Shown: positions 28,080 through 37,496, numbered from the stretch's first letter. The stretch is DNA of 64,000 bases from Paracoccaceae bacterium (GCA_902543185.1 CACBXB010000004.1:62001-126000); one strand, 5' to 3'. The notes: a model not told the origin generated them from the sequence alone. Program-made: numbers and translations.

Positions 28080-28251
28080 TTGTTGCTAAATTTTTCGTTA
28101 AAATTACGTTTAGTAAAATTTATAGACGGTAAGTTTTGAAATCTTATCTAGCCATTGCTGAAGAACAGAATTTAAGTAAATCAGCTTTTAAGTTTGGATC
28201 TGGGAGTTTATGTACTAGAGACCATAGAGTTATTAGTGAGCAGAACAAATT

Positions 28252-29301
28252 ATGCGTGAAAAAATATTAGCTTTTCTTAAAGATTTTGAATTAGAAGATG
28301 GGGGTAATATTATTTCCCGTGACTTGATGAGAGCACTAGATGTAGATGGTTCAAAAGCATCCTTTGTGCTTGAGGCTCCTTCGCCTGATATTGCAAAAAG
28401 CCTGGACGCCCAAAGAATAAAAATACAGGATAAATTATTGCAAATTGATGGGCTAGATGAAGTGAGTATCATTGTGACTTCGCACTCCAAAGAGCCCCCA
28501 AATCTTAAAATTGGAAGACATCCGGAACCCCAAGAAACTACGATGAAGCCTCAAAGTGTTTCTAAAATAATTGCTATTGCTTCTGGTAAAGGGGGAGTAG
28601 GCAAATCAACTGTTTCGTCGAATTTAGCCGTGGCGTTGGCAAGTAAAGGTAAAAAAATTGGTTTACTGGATGCCGACATTTATGGGCCATCGCAGCCGCG
28701 TATGATGGGTGTGTCCGAACGCCCTCGTAGCCCTGATGGGAAAAGAATTATTCCTCTACACGCCCATGGTGTAACTATGATGTCAATTGGATTAATGGTA
28801 GATCCAAACAAAGCTGTCGTTTGGAGGGGACCTATGCTTATGGGGGCCTTACAACAAATGCTTTCTCAAGTGGAATGGGGCGATTTAGATGCACTCATCG
28901 TAGATCTTCCTCCAGGAACTGGTGATGTTCAATTAACATTATGTCAAAAGGCAGAATTATCCGGCGCCATTATAGTTTCCACACCTCAAGACGTAGCACT
29001 TTTGGATGCAAGAAAAGCAATTGATATGTTTAAAACGCTTAAAACGCCGATCTTTGGTATGATAGAAAATATGTCAAATTTCGTCTGCCCAAATTGTAGT
29101 CATGAAACGCCTATCTTTGGAAATGGTGGCGTATTAATGGAAGCTCAAGATTTGCAGGTCCCTTTGCTCGGCACATTACCAATAGATCTGGATACACGTT
29201 TGGCTGGTGATAACGGTAAGCCAATTGCCCTTACGGAAGGTCCAGGTGCTACAGCCTACAATAAAATAGCTGATGGTTTTATCGCGAGCGGTATACTTTA
29301 A
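28252..29301 (+). CDS. Mrp/ApbC Fe-S cluster carrier ATPase
   Basis: 349 residues. An N-terminal MIP18/DUF59-like domain (about 1-80) is joined to the P-loop domain. The deviant Walker A is [10 protein letters not shown] (about 111-120), and [12 protein letters not shown] follows. The CxxC in FVCPNCSHE is the expected Fe-S ligand pair of the dimer. It transfers 4Fe-4S clusters to target enzymes in the cytoplasm. It is the last gene before the long non-coding region ahead of mraZ, with a 172-base gap after uvrD. Confidence 0.95.
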   Translation: MREKILAFLKDFELEDGGNIISRDLMRALDVDGSKASFVLEAPSPDIAKSLDAQRIKIQDKLLQIDGLDEVSIIVTSHSKEPPNLKIGRHPEPQETTMKPQSVSKIIAIASGKGGVGKSTVSSNLAVALASKGKKIGLLDADIYGPSQPRMMGVSERPRSPDGKRIIPLHAHGVTMMSIGLMVDPNKAVVWRGPMLMGALQQMLSQVEWGDLDALIVDLPPGTGDVQLTLCQKAELSGAIIVSTPQDVALLDARKAIDMFKTLKTPIFGMIENMSNFVCPNCSHETPIFGNGGVLMEAQDLQVPLLGTLPIDLDTRLAGDNGKPIALTEGPGATAYNKIADGFIASGIL

Positions 29302-29560
29302 TGGTACTTTTGATTGAGGTTTGGGAAATTATGGGAAAACTTATATTCTGGGGAATCAATACTTTTAAATTTCAAATTGTTAGGCAATATTTTTGCAATC
29401 TTTAGAAAATTACTTCTTTCTGTTTGAAAAAAACACTATTTTTTAAATTAAAGATTTTCCAAATAAATATCCATATATATGAATCAAATTTATTGTATAT
29501 ACTATATGTTGTGCAATAAAAAAAAATATCTTAAATCTATTTGCTGATATACAAAAAATT
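29302..29560. other. AT-rich non-coding stretch between apbC and the mraZ operator
   Basis: About 260 bases with no supportable gene on either strand. It is strongly A/T-rich with runs of A and T. It holds a pair of TGGGA words near its start (listed separately) and a loose inverted repeat TTTATTG...CAATAAA around 29489-29520. No convincing intrinsic terminator for apbC was found. It may contribute to promoter curvature or a second operator for the dcw cluster. Confidence 0.5.
29322..29336 (+). promoter_or_regulatory. Distal pair of MraZ-type boxes (TGGGA-N5-TGGGA)
   Basis: TGGGA at 29322-29326 and 29332-29336 are exactly ten bases apart, the spacing of MraZ boxes. They read on the plus strand. 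A looser TGGGG lies at 29349, off phase. They are about 530 bases ahead of mraZ and 240 bases from the main cluster, so binding is less certain than at the main cluster. Confidence 0.35.
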
Positions 29561-29585
29561 TTCCATAAATTCCCATAAAATCCCA
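29561..29585 (-). promoter_or_regulatory. Triple MraZ-box operator upstream of mraZ
   Basis: On the minus strand three words recur with exact ten-base period: TGGGA (29585-29581), TGGGA (29575-29571) and TGGAA (29565-29561), separated by five A/T bases. In E. coli MraZ binds TGGGN repeats with five-base spacers and represses its own dcw operon. The cluster ends 8 bases before the candidate -35 element. The repeat pattern is directly visible; MraZ binding is inference. Confidence 0.65.
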
Positions 29586-29593
29586 CTTTTTTC

Positions 29594-29621
29594 TTGATTT
29601 AAAAGTTTTTCGGTGTAAATT
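29594..29621 (+). promoter_or_regulatory. Candidate dcw promoter (mraZ)
   Basis: TTGATT (29594-29599) and TAAATT (29616-29621) with a 16-base spacer fit a sigma-70-type promoter. The MraZ boxes lie just upstream. It would start RNA near 29628 and give a leader of about 240 bases. This is a pattern match only. Confidence 0.45.
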
Positions 29622-29627
29622 CATACT

Positions 29628-29832
29628 CGTGATGAGAATGGGAAAAATTAATGGACGTAAAGATCCATCTCCTAAAGTCAGGTTTCATACAGGCCCCACT
29701 TTCATCAGATTTTGAAATCCGGCGCGCGAGCGAGCAGTATCCCCCCCCAGGAGCGCGCGCAGTCGGTTTTCCCCGCAGCGCGGGAAAGTGACAGCGGATT
29801 GAGCAACAGCAGCAGCTCAATCCGCTTCGTCA
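29628..29832 (+). ncRNA. upsM: UpsM-like small RNA / structured mraZ 5' leader (candidate)
   Basis: In Rhodobacter sphaeroides the dcw cluster has an unusually long leader that yields the abundant sRNA UpsM (about 206 nt as I recall). Here the same position holds about 205 bases between the predicted start and the end of an 11-bp stem. The segment from about 29718 to 29830 is far more GC-rich than the genome around it. It has GCGCGC words, a run of eight C, a hairpin at 29768-29787 (TTTCCC/GGGAAA arms) and the stem at 29794-29825. Primary-sequence identity to UpsM was not tested, and the 5' end is only predicted. Confidence 0.5.
29794..29832 (+). terminator. Strong hairpin at the 3' end of the mraZ leader (possible UpsM terminator)
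   Basis: GCGGATTGAGC (29794-29804) and GCTCAATCCGC (29815-29825) pair perfectly over 11 bases around a 10-base loop, followed by TTCGTCATTT. The T tract is poor, so termination would be partial. That would allow both a short RNA and read-through into mraZ, 33 bases later. Confidence 0.45.
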
Positions 29833-29865
29833 TTTAAAGAAGGTTATGAAGAGGCTGAGCAGAGT

Positions 29866-30366
29866 TTGGGACGACGTTTTAGAGGAGAAGGTCTAAACAA
29901 GGTAGACAGTAAAGGGCGGGTTTCGATACCCGCGCTTTTCCGCCGGGTTATTGAGTCTTGTGATCCCAATTGGACAGAGGGTCTGGCTCCAGAGTTAGTT
30001 ATCGTTTATGGCGATGAGAGAAGAAAATTTATTGAATGCTATACGATAGAAGCTATCGAGGAAGTGGACAGCAAAATCGACAGGCTTCCTCGAGGATCTC
30101 TTGAAAGAAAGACACTTGAGCGTTTCTTTCATGGGCAAAGTATTCCCACTTCTATCGATGAAACAGGACGCTTGGTTCTGTCTCCTAAATTGAGAGAACG
30201 ATTTTTTATTGAGAAAGAAGCATATTTTATTGCAGCTGGTGATACTTTTCAAATTTGGAGCCCTGAGATTTTTGAAAAAGATAAAGAGGAAACAAATCAA
30301 TGGCTCAATGAGCAGCCAAAAGATTTTGATCCCCTTAGTTTTCTAGACATGGGGTCTGACCAATAA
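29866..30366 (+). CDS. mraZ: Transcriptional regulator MraZ
   Basis: 166 residues from TTG 29866. No in-frame ATG exists upstream, and MGRRFRGEGLNKVDSKGRVSIP aligns with rhodobacterial MraZ starts. Two SpoVT/AbrB-like halves carry the DNA-contact motif: DSKGRVSIPALFRR near the N terminus and DETGRLVLSPKLRE near residue 100. MraZ binds TGGG repeats upstream of its own gene and represses the dcw cluster. It is first in the cluster and its stop overlaps the rsmH start by one base. Confidence 0.95.
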   Translation: MGRRFRGEGLNKVDSKGRVSIPALFRRVIESCDPNWTEGLAPELVIVYGDERRKFIECYTIEAIEEVDSKIDRLPRGSLERKTLERFFHGQSIPTSIDETGRLVLSPKLRERFFIEKEAYFIAAGDTFQIWSPEIFEKDKEETNQWLNEQPKDFDPLSFLDMGSDQ

Positions 30367-31355
30367 TGCTGGACCCGGATTTGATTTTTCAGACAGATCA
30401 TATACCGGTTTTACTAAAACCAATATTAGAAAATATCTCGCCAGTTAGAGGTGTCTGGGTTGATGCCACCCTTGGTGCTGGTGGTTACACTCGAGCCTTG
30501 CTAGATGCCGGCGCTGAGTTCGTTTTTGCGATTGACCGCGATCCAAATGTTTTTTCTTTAGCAGAGAAATGGGTAGATCAGTACAAGGGAAGGATCGAAT
30601 TGATAAACGATGTTTTCTCTAATCTTGAAAAGTATGCTCACAATGTTGATGGAGTAGTTTTTGACCTTGGCGTTTCTTCAATGCAGCTTGATCATGCAAA
30701 TAGGGGCTTTTCATTTTCGAAAGAGGGTCCTCTAGACATGCGAATGTCACAAAAGGGCTCAATGGCCGCTGATTTAATTAATTTTGCCTCAGAAAAAACA
30801 CTGAGCGACATTTTATATTTTTTTGGAGAAGAAAGGGCCAGTCGTAGAATAGCAAAAGCTATCGTTGCTCGACGAGAAAAAGAGCTATTTGTAACAACAA
30901 CTGACTTAGCTAAACTTATTGAAAGTGTTTTGCCGCGATCAAAATCTGGTCAATCACACCCAGCAACCCGAAGTTTTCAGGCTATCCGTATTGCCGTTAA
31001 TAAGGAATATGAAGAGCTATTTGAAGGCCTAATTTCGGCAGAAAAAGTACTCTCCTTAGATGGTTATTTGGTTTTGGTAACATTTCATTCGATAGAAGAT
31101 CGAATTGTAAAACGCTTCATTCAGGCTCGAACAGGTAAGCTGCACTCAACGAGTAGATATATGCCAGGCACTGATGATATCGAAGCCCAATTTGCAAAGG
31201 TTACGAGAAAAGCGGTCAAGCCTTCGGTTGATGAAATATCTATGAACCCTCGCTCTCGTTCAGCAAAATTAAGAATTGCGAAAAGAACAAATATCAAACC
31301 CGGACAAAGTTTGGATCTGGAAGAATTAAATGTTCCAATAGTTGGAGGTTATTAA
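30366..31355 (+). CDS. rsmH: 16S rRNA m4C1402 methyltransferase RsmH
   Basis: 329 residues. DATLGAGGYTRALLDAG forms the SAM-binding loop, FDLGVSSMQLDHANRGFSF is the family signature, and VTFHSIEDRIVKRF lies near the C-terminal third. It methylates N4 of C1402 in the P site of 16S rRNA. The gene is the usual second member of the dcw cluster; mraZ and rsmH share one base (TAATG). Its end carries the ribosome site GGAGG of ftsL. Confidence 0.97.
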   Translation: MLDPDLIFQTDHIPVLLKPILENISPVRGVWVDATLGAGGYTRALLDAGAEFVFAIDRDPNVFSLAEKWVDQYKGRIELINDVFSNLEKYAHNVDGVVFDLGVSSMQLDHANRGFSFSKEGPLDMRMSQKGSMAADLINFASEKTLSDILYFFGEERASRRIAKAIVARREKELFVTTTDLAKLIESVLPRSKSGQSHPATRSFQAIRIAVNKEYEELFEGLISAEKVLSLDGYLVLVTFHSIEDRIVKRFIQARTGKLHSTSRYMPGTDDIEAQFAKVTRKAVKPSVDEISMNPRSRSAKLRIAKRTNIKPGQSLDLEELNVPIVGGY

Positions 31356-31356
31356 C

Positions 31357-31710
31357 TTGCGCAGTCTAATTTATACATTAACATTTGCATGCTTGGTAGG
31401 TTTAGCCTTTTGGGCTTATCAGGAAAATATTAAAACAAAAAACGTCATAGCAAAGACTGAAAAACTTCGAACAGACATCGGGATTACTCGAGCAAGATTA
31501 TCCATATTAAATGCGGAGTGGGCATATCTTAAGCGGCCTGAAAGATTAGCAGAATTAGTAGACTTAAATTTTGATCAACTACATTTGGTTCCGCTGAGAG
31601 CTTCTAACTTTTCAGAAGTAAAAAATATAAATTTTTTAAATGACCCTGATTTACCAGAAATAATTCCTCTTCCAATCAGCCTAAATATTAGAGCTAGCTC
31701 AAATGACTGA
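31357..31710 (+). CDS. ftsL: Cell division protein FtsL
   Basis: 117 residues from TTG 31357, chosen because GGAGG at 31344-31348 is spaced correctly; a TTG at 31342 would sit inside rsmH with no site. One transmembrane helix (about 4-20) is followed by a periplasmic coiled-coil region (about 25-60) and the EWAYLKRPERLAELV motif typical of alphaproteobacterial FtsL. It links FtsQ to the FtsWI synthase. It overlaps ftsI by 8 bases. Confidence 0.9.
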   Translation: MRSLIYTLTFACLVGLAFWAYQENIKTKNVIAKTEKLRTDIGITRARLSILNAEWAYLKRPERLAELVDLNFDQLHLVPLRASNFSEVKNINFLNDPDLPEIIPLPISLNIRASSND

Positions 31711-33502
31711 TACTATGCACAGAATAGCAATTCGCCCTTTGAGTAGGATACTTCCAGCTCGGCATAGGGGTGAAGATCCAACTAGAATTGAAAAAGAAAA
31801 TTTAAAAATCCGTCATGAACAAATGCGGGATATTGAGAGAGTGCGGTCAAATATCCGTTTGCTCTTAATTATAGTAATGTTTGCCTGTATTTATATCGCT
31901 ATTGGAGCGCGGCTAGCAACGCTCGCATCCAGTCAACCTGCCGAGCCGATTACGCAGTTAAGTAATTCGTCCATTTTTACTCAGCGAGGCGATATTGTTG
32001 ATAGAAAGGGCAGGATACTTGCTACCAATTTAGAAACGTTTGCACTTTATGTGGAAACCCGTCATTTAGTTGATCCGCTTAACACAGCAAATAAACTAGC
32101 TATACTTTTTGATGATTTGAACGCTGATGATTTATATGCCCAATTTACTGGAAGCCGAAAATTTTTATGGATTAAGAAAAAGCTTAGCCCTGAGCAAATG
32201 CAAGCGGTTCATGATATAGGCGACCCTGGTTTACGTTTTGGTCCGAGAGAAACAAGGCTATACCCTAACGGTGCATTAGCATCCCATATCCTTGGTGGAG
32301 CTAGCTTCGGTAAGGAGGGAGTGAAATCAGCGGAAATTGTAGGGGTGGCCGGAATCGAAAAGACATTCGACAGCCAACTGCAGGATCCCACATACGCAAA
32401 AAAACCCTTTAAATTAACTGTCGATTTATCAATACAAGCTGCAGTTGAGCACGTATTAGAAGGAGGAATGCGCCTTTTAAATGCTAAAGGTGCAGCAGCA
32501 ATTTTGATGGAGGTTGATACTGGACGGATAATATCATTAGCATCGTTACCAGATTTTGATCCAAATCATCGTCCCAAACTTCCCTCTCGGGGATCAGCGG
32601 CAGAAAGTCCTCTTTTTAACAAAGCTATTCAAGGGGTATATGAACTTGGCTCCACCTTTAAAATTTTCACCGTTGCGCAAGCACTAGAACTAGGCCTTGT
32701 GGATCCAAAAACTAAGATCAATACAAAAGGTCCAATAAGAATAGGCGGCCACAAAATCAATGACTATAGAAACAACGGTCCTGAGTTGCCTGTTTGGGAG
32801 GTTATTACTGAGTCTTCCAATCTTGGAACAGCGCGAATAGCCACAATGATTGGTCCTGAAAAACAACGAGAATTTCTGTCTAGTTTGGGTTTTTCAAAAC
32901 CTACAACTATAGAAATGATTGAGGCCAATGGTGGGAAACCTTTATTGCCAAAGCGTTGGAATGAATTAGAAACCATGACTATTTCTTATGGGCACGGGTT
33001 ATCTGCTACGCCTCTTCATTTAGCTACTGGATATGCGACGCTTGCCAACGGAGGTCGGCTGGTGAATCCAACACTTTTACAAGAAGTCAAACCTGTTTTA
33101 GGCCCCCGGGTTATCTCGAAAGAAGTGGCAGAAAAAAGCCTTGCTATGCTGAGAGGGGTTGTTACAGGAGGCACAGCGTCTTTAGCTGATGTAGATGGAT
33201 ATTTTGTTGGTGGGAAGACAGGAACAGCAGATAAACCAAGTTCTCAAGGCGGGTATGATAAAGAAAAGAATATCACAAACTTTGCTTCAATATTTCCGAT
33301 AAATGAGCCAAAATATGTATTAGTTGTTACTTTAGATGAAGCCCAAGATACGTCTGGTCCGGAGCCGAAGCGAACAGCAGGATGGACTGCTGTTCCGGTT
33401 AGTGCAGAAATTATAGCCAGAGTTGCTCCATTGCTTGGGTTGAGGCCAAATTTTGATAATCACTCCACCATAGGTATAACGCTATCTAACTGGCAGGAGT
33501 AA
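31703..33502 (+). CDS. ftsI: Septal peptidoglycan transpeptidase FtsI (PBP3)
   Basis: 599 residues. A cytoplasmic tail of about 50 residues and one membrane helix (about 52-72) precede the pedestal domain (RGDIVDRKGRILATN). The transpeptidase motifs are STFK (Ser318), SSN (371-373) and KTG (505-507). It cross-links septal peptidoglycan with FtsW. The ATG overlaps the ftsL stop. A 24-base gap leads to murE. Confidence 0.97.
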   Translation: MTDTMHRIAIRPLSRILPARHRGEDPTRIEKENLKIRHEQMRDIERVRSNIRLLLIIVMFACIYIAIGARLATLASSQPAEPITQLSNSSIFTQRGDIVDRKGRILATNLETFALYVETRHLVDPLNTANKLAILFDDLNADDLYAQFTGSRKFLWIKKKLSPEQMQAVHDIGDPGLRFGPRETRLYPNGALASHILGGASFGKEGVKSAEIVGVAGIEKTFDSQLQDPTYAKKPFKLTVDLSIQAAVEHVLEGGMRLLNAKGAAAILMEVDTGRIISLASLPDFDPNHRPKLPSRGSAAESPLFNKAIQGVYELGSTFKIFTVAQALELGLVDPKTKINTKGPIRIGGHKINDYRNNGPELPVWEVITESSNLGTARIATMIGPEKQREFLSSLGFSKPTTIEMIEANGGKPLLPKRWNELETMTISYGHGLSATPLHLATGYATLANGGRLVNPTLLQEVKPVLGPRVISKEVAEKSLAMLRGVVTGGTASLADVDGYFVGGKTGTADKPSSQGGYDKEKNITNFASIFPINEPKYVLVVTLDEAQDTSGPEPKRTAGWTAVPVSAEIIARVAPLLGLRPNFDNHSTIGITLSNWQE

Positions 33503-33526
33503 TCCTTGAGAATAAAGGTAAATTAA

Positions 33527-35005
33527 ATGCCTAAACCTAAACGTCTTAGTAGTCTTGGCCTTTATCCCGAAAACGGTAACGACCCTTTAATAAACGAAAT
33601 TATATTTGATAGTAGACGAGTTAAACCAGGATGTTTATTTGCTGCGCTTAAAGGTGTTTCGGTTCATGGTGCTAAATTCGTAGAGGCCGCTCTTGAAGCT
33701 GGTGCATCAGCGATTTTAACTGATCAAGAAGGTGCATTTAATCTAAAAGATATAAAAATTGACACTTTAGTAGTGGAGAAAGATGCTCGCAGAGCTTTAG
33801 CAAAAGCCGTTTCTATATTTATGGAAAAACAGCCTGCAATAATAGTTGCAATAACTGGAACTAATGGGAAAACATCAGTTTCGACATTTTGTAGGCAGCT
33901 TTGGAATGCGATGGGAATTGATGGAATAAATATTGGAACAACAGGAATAGAGGGAAGCTGGTCCGCACCTCTTAATTATACAACACCAGACCCAGTGCAA
34001 CTTCATGAAGTTTTGGCAAAGGCTGCCTCCGAGGGGGTGACACACGTGGCTATGGAAGCTTCAAGTCATGGTTTGGATCAAAGGCGCCTGGATGGAGTTG
34101 AAATTAAAGTTGCAGCTTTTACAAACTTTTCACGAGATCATTTAGACTATCATGTTTCAATTGAAGATTATTTTAATGCTAAAAAGGGATTATTTGAGCG
34201 CTTATGCCCCGAAGAAAAAGTTGGTGTGTTTAATATCGATAATAAAGAAATTAAGAACCTTTGTGATTGGTATGCTTCAAACAATGACGTTTTAACGATT
34301 GGTCACGATGAGATGGCGGATCTTGTGATTTTGGACCAAAAATTTCATTCGAATAGCCAAGAAATTAGATTTTTATTTAAGGATAAAATTTATCAAAAGT
34401 CTATCAATTTAATAGGAACTTTTCAGGCTGAAAATTTATTAATGGCTGCTCTTCTAGTCATTTCATCTGGTTGTAAAGAAAGTGAAGTTTTTGAGCTGTT
34501 GGAGACTATTAAGCCGGTTCGAGGTCGCATGGAATTAGCTGCAACAAGAAGAAATGGAGCTTCTATATATGTAGATTATGCTCACACTCCGGAAGCTATT
34601 GAGGTGGCGTTAAAATCTCTCAAGCCCCATATTTTGGGAAAATTAATAGTTATTATTGGAGCAGGTGGCGAGAGAGATGAAGGAAAACGCCCTCTAATGG
34701 GGTTGGCAGCAGAAAAAAACTCAGATTTCGTAATTATCACTGACGATAATCCGAGAAATGAAAACCCAGAATTAATCCATCAAATGATCAAAAATGGCAT
34801 CAAAGATAAAAATAAAGTGATGGTCATTGGTGACAGAGCCGAAGCAATACTAAAGGCTGTTGACTTATTAGGAGTGGGCGATTGCCTTCTTATAGCGGGT
34901 AAGGGTCATGAAACTGAACAATTTATAGGAGAAAACATTTTCCCATTTGATGATTTTGAACAAGCCAGCCTATCAGTTTCTTCCTTAGATGGAATAGAGC
35001 GATGA
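33527..35005 (+). CDS. murE: UDP-MurNAc-L-Ala-D-Glu:meso-diaminopimelate ligase
   Basis: 492 residues. The ATP loop GTNGKTSV lies near residue 116. The carbamylated-lysine region (YFNAKKGLFERL) and DNPRNE (the DNPR box that selects meso-diaminopimelate over lysine) are present. It adds the third residue of the peptide stem in the cytoplasm. Its stop overlaps the murF start by 4 bases (ATGA). Confidence 0.97.
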   Translation: MPKPKRLSSLGLYPENGNDPLINEIIFDSRRVKPGCLFAALKGVSVHGAKFVEAALEAGASAILTDQEGAFNLKDIKIDTLVVEKDARRALAKAVSIFMEKQPAIIVAITGTNGKTSVSTFCRQLWNAMGIDGINIGTTGIEGSWSAPLNYTTPDPVQLHEVLAKAASEGVTHVAMEASSHGLDQRRLDGVEIKVAAFTNFSRDHLDYHVSIEDYFNAKKGLFERLCPEEKVGVFNIDNKEIKNLCDWYASNNDVLTIGHDEMADLVILDQKFHSNSQEIRFLFKDKIYQKSINLIGTFQAENLLMAALLVISSGCKESEVFELLETIKPVRGRMELAATRRNGASIYVDYAHTPEAIEVALKSLKPHILGKLIVIIGAGGERDEGKRPLMGLAAEKNSDFVIITDDNPRNENPELIHQMIKNGIKDKNKVMVIGDRAEAILKAVDLLGVGDCLLIAGKGHETEQFIGENIFPFDDFEQASLSVSSLDGIER

Positions 35006-36378
35006 GTTTATGGGATTCTCAAGATGCTGCACTAGCAACTGGAGGTAAAAATACTCTTTCTTGGATTGCAAATGGGGTTTCAATAGACTCTAGGACTATT
35101 CAAAAGGGTGATTTATTTATTGCCTTGAAAGCTGAGCGAGACGGTCACAAATTTGTAGAAAATGCTTTTCAAAATGGTGCTGCGGCTGCACTTGTTGATC
35201 ACGTGCCCAATTCTGTTGATGTCTCATTTCCATTACTTTTGGTTCCAAATGTTATGGAAGCCCTCCAGTCAATGGCATCTTTTGCTAGAAATCGGTTCAA
35301 GGGTAAATTAATTGCTGTTACCGGATCTGTTGGTAAAACTTCAACCAAAGAGATGTTGCATAAAATACTTTCTGATCAGGGTGAAACTCATTCTTCCTTT
35401 GCCAGCTACAATAATCATTGGGGTGTTCCTCTAACGTTGTCTCGCATGCCGGAATGTGCGGATTTTTCTATTATTGAAATCGGCATGAATCGCCCCGGAG
35501 AAATAGCACCACTTTCTGTGTTAGCAAAACCAGATATAGCGCTTATTACGTCAGTAGCCCCAGCTCACTTAGCAGCATTTAAAAATATAGAAGAAATAGC
35601 TCGAGAAAAAGCATCAATTGCTAAAGGCTTAAAGGGTGATGGCTCTGTAATAATAAACCAAAGCATAGCGACAGCTGAAGTCCTTAAATCTGCAATAGTC
35701 TCCTATAATCAGAAAGTTATTGGTTATGGGTCTAGTGATTGTAGCAGTAAAATATTGAATATTGATGAAATTAAAAACTGGCTGCATGTTGGTGGTTTGG
35801 TCGAAGGCGAAGAGCATAAGTTTTGTTTGAATACTAGTTCAACTCATTTTGCAGAAAACGCTTTAGGATCTCTAATTGTTGTTAAGAAGATCAATTGTGA
35901 TGTAAAAAAAGCTTGTGAGAGCCTTCAGTCATGGAGGCCTGGTATTGGTCGCGGATCGATTAAAAAGGTTAATGTCAGAAACGTTGGGTGTATAGAGCTT
36001 ATTGATGACGGTTATAATGCTAATCCGGCCTCTGTTTCGGCAGCTTTAGAAACACTAAGTAAGTTCAAGTCAAAGCGCAGAATTGCAATTTTAGGTGATA
36101 TGAAAGAATTAGGTTCTTCCGAAGTAGATTACCATAAAAGGATAGCTTCGCTTGCTTGTATGGCTAAAGTTGATTGCATATATACCGTGGGGCCATTGAT
36201 GAAAAATTTGCATAATAGTTTGCCCCAAGAAAAGCGCGGTCGGCATTTTAAAAACTCTCTAGAGGTCGTGCCTGAGTTGAGTTCAATTCTGAAAAGAGGC
36301 GATTGCTTACTTTTAAAAGCTTCTTTAAGTGTTGGGATAAGTCTGATTTCTGATGCTATATCTGAATTAGAGGGCTAA
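35002..36378 (+). CDS. murF: UDP-MurNAc-tripeptide:D-Ala-D-Ala ligase
   Basis: 458 residues. The N-terminal domain includes VSIDSRTIQKGDLFIAL, which is also the MurE/MurF substrate signature. The ATP loop GSVGKTSTKEM is near residue 113, then YNNHWGVPLTLSRMP and ELIDDGYNANP. It attaches D-Ala-D-Ala to complete the cytoplasmic pentapeptide. Start is ATG within the murE stop. Confidence 0.97.
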   Translation: MSLWDSQDAALATGGKNTLSWIANGVSIDSRTIQKGDLFIALKAERDGHKFVENAFQNGAAAALVDHVPNSVDVSFPLLLVPNVMEALQSMASFARNRFKGKLIAVTGSVGKTSTKEMLHKILSDQGETHSSFASYNNHWGVPLTLSRMPECADFSIIEIGMNRPGEIAPLSVLAKPDIALITSVAPAHLAAFKNIEEIAREKASIAKGLKGDGSVIINQSIATAEVLKSAIVSYNQKVIGYGSSDCSSKILNIDEIKNWLHVGGLVEGEEHKFCLNTSSTHFAENALGSLIVVKKINCDVKKACESLQSWRPGIGRGSIKKVNVRNVGCIELIDDGYNANPASVSAALETLSKFKSKRRIAILGDMKELGSSEVDYHKRIASLACMAKVDCIYTVGPLMKNLHNSLPQEKRGRHFKNSLEVVPELSSILKRGDCLLLKASLSVGISLISDAISELEG

Positions 36379-36400
36379 GATCTAAGTTTAAAGGAAAATT

Positions 36401-37483
36401 ATGTTATACTGGCTTACTCAATTATCAGATGGAGGCGATTTTTTTAACTTGTTTCGTTATATCACGTTTCGAGCAGGAGGAGCTTTTTTCACGGCTTTGC
36501 TATTTGGGTTTTTATTTGGAAGACCATTGATTAATGTACTTCGAAAAAAACAAGGGAAAGGTCAACCAATCAGAGATGATGGGCCAACTTCGCACTTTGA
36601 AAAAGCAGGTACTCCTACAATGGGTGGTTTGTTAATTCTGATATCCTTACTTTTTGCTACTTGTATGTGGGCTAGGCTCGACAACATATTTATTTGGATT
36701 GTAGTTTTAGTAACTCTTTGCTTTGGTATGATTGGCTTCGCTGATGATTATGCAAAAGTTTCAAAGCAAAATACAAAAGGTGTCCCTGGACGAATTCGAT
36801 TAATTCTTGGTTTTATCATTTCTGCAATCGCCGCTTATTTTGCTGCTATTAACCATCCAGAGGCTCTTCAGTATAAGCTAGCGTTGCCTGTCTTTAAAGA
36901 TACGTTGATCCATCTAGGATTACTGTTCATTCCATTTTCGATGATCGTCGTTGTTGGTGCAGCAAATGCGGTCAACTTAACTGATGGATTAGATGGACTT
37001 GCAATTATGCCGGTCATGATTGCTGCATTGGCTTTAGGGGTCATCTCTTATGCTGTTGGTCGTGTAGATTTCACTAATTATTTAGACGTCCATTATGTGC
37101 CAGGGACTGGAGAGTTATTAATATTTTGTTCGGCTCTTTTTGGTGGTGGGTTGGGTTTTCTTTGGTATAACGCTCCACCGGCAGCAGTATTCATGGGTGA
37201 TACAGGGGCTCTTTCATTAGGTGGGGCGTTAGGTTCAATAGCCGTTGTTACAAAACATGAAATTGTTTTAGCAATAGTTGGTGGATTATTTGTTGTAGAA
37301 GCTTTGTCTGTAATAGTCCAAGTCGCATACTTTAAAGCTACGGGTCGAAGAGTATTTCTTATGGCTCCAATTCATCACCATTTTGAGAAGAAAGGTTGGG
37401 CCGAGCCTCAAATTGTTATTCGGTTTTGGATTATTTCCTTGATTTTGGCTATGATTGGTCTTGCTACACTCAAGGTTCGGTAA
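36401..37483 (+). CDS. mraY: Phospho-MurNAc-pentapeptide translocase MraY
   Basis: 360 residues with about ten membrane helices. Active-site signatures are [11 protein letters not shown] and GTPTMGG, the aspartates of [20 protein letters not shown], and the [13 protein letters not shown] loop. It transfers phospho-MurNAc-pentapeptide to undecaprenyl phosphate to make lipid I at the inner membrane. It follows murF by 22 bases with AAAGGA ahead of the ATG. Confidence 0.98.
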   Translation: MLYWLTQLSDGGDFFNLFRYITFRAGGAFFTALLFGFLFGRPLINVLRKKQGKGQPIRDDGPTSHFEKAGTPTMGGLLILISLLFATCMWARLDNIFIWIVVLVTLCFGMIGFADDYAKVSKQNTKGVPGRIRLILGFIISAIAAYFAAINHPEALQYKLALPVFKDTLIHLGLLFIPFSMIVVVGAANAVNLTDGLDGLAIMPVMIAALALGVISYAVGRVDFTNYLDVHYVPGTGELLIFCSALFGGGLGFLWYNAPPAAVFMGDTGALSLGGALGSIAVVTKHEIVLAIVGGLFVVEALSVIVQVAYFKATGRRVFLMAPIHHHFEKKGWAEPQIVIRFWIISLILAMIGLATLKVR

Positions 37484-37496
37484 AAGTTTTAATGAC

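Noticed and set aside
28136-28270. Short open frame starting TTG (MKSYLAIAEEQNLSKSAFKFG), resembling the first helices of a LysR-type regulator
   Set aside because: Only about 45 codons, no good ribosome site, no continuation of the helix-turn-helix, and it runs into the Mrp/ApbC gene. Likely chance.
29846-29896. ATG at 29846 as the mraZ start
   Set aside because: It is out of frame with mraZ and gives only a 16-residue peptide; the TTG at 29866 matches the family N terminus.
37455-37496. Longer murD frame starting at 37455
   Set aside because: It overlaps mraY and adds residues not found in MurD proteins; ATG 37497 fits the family.
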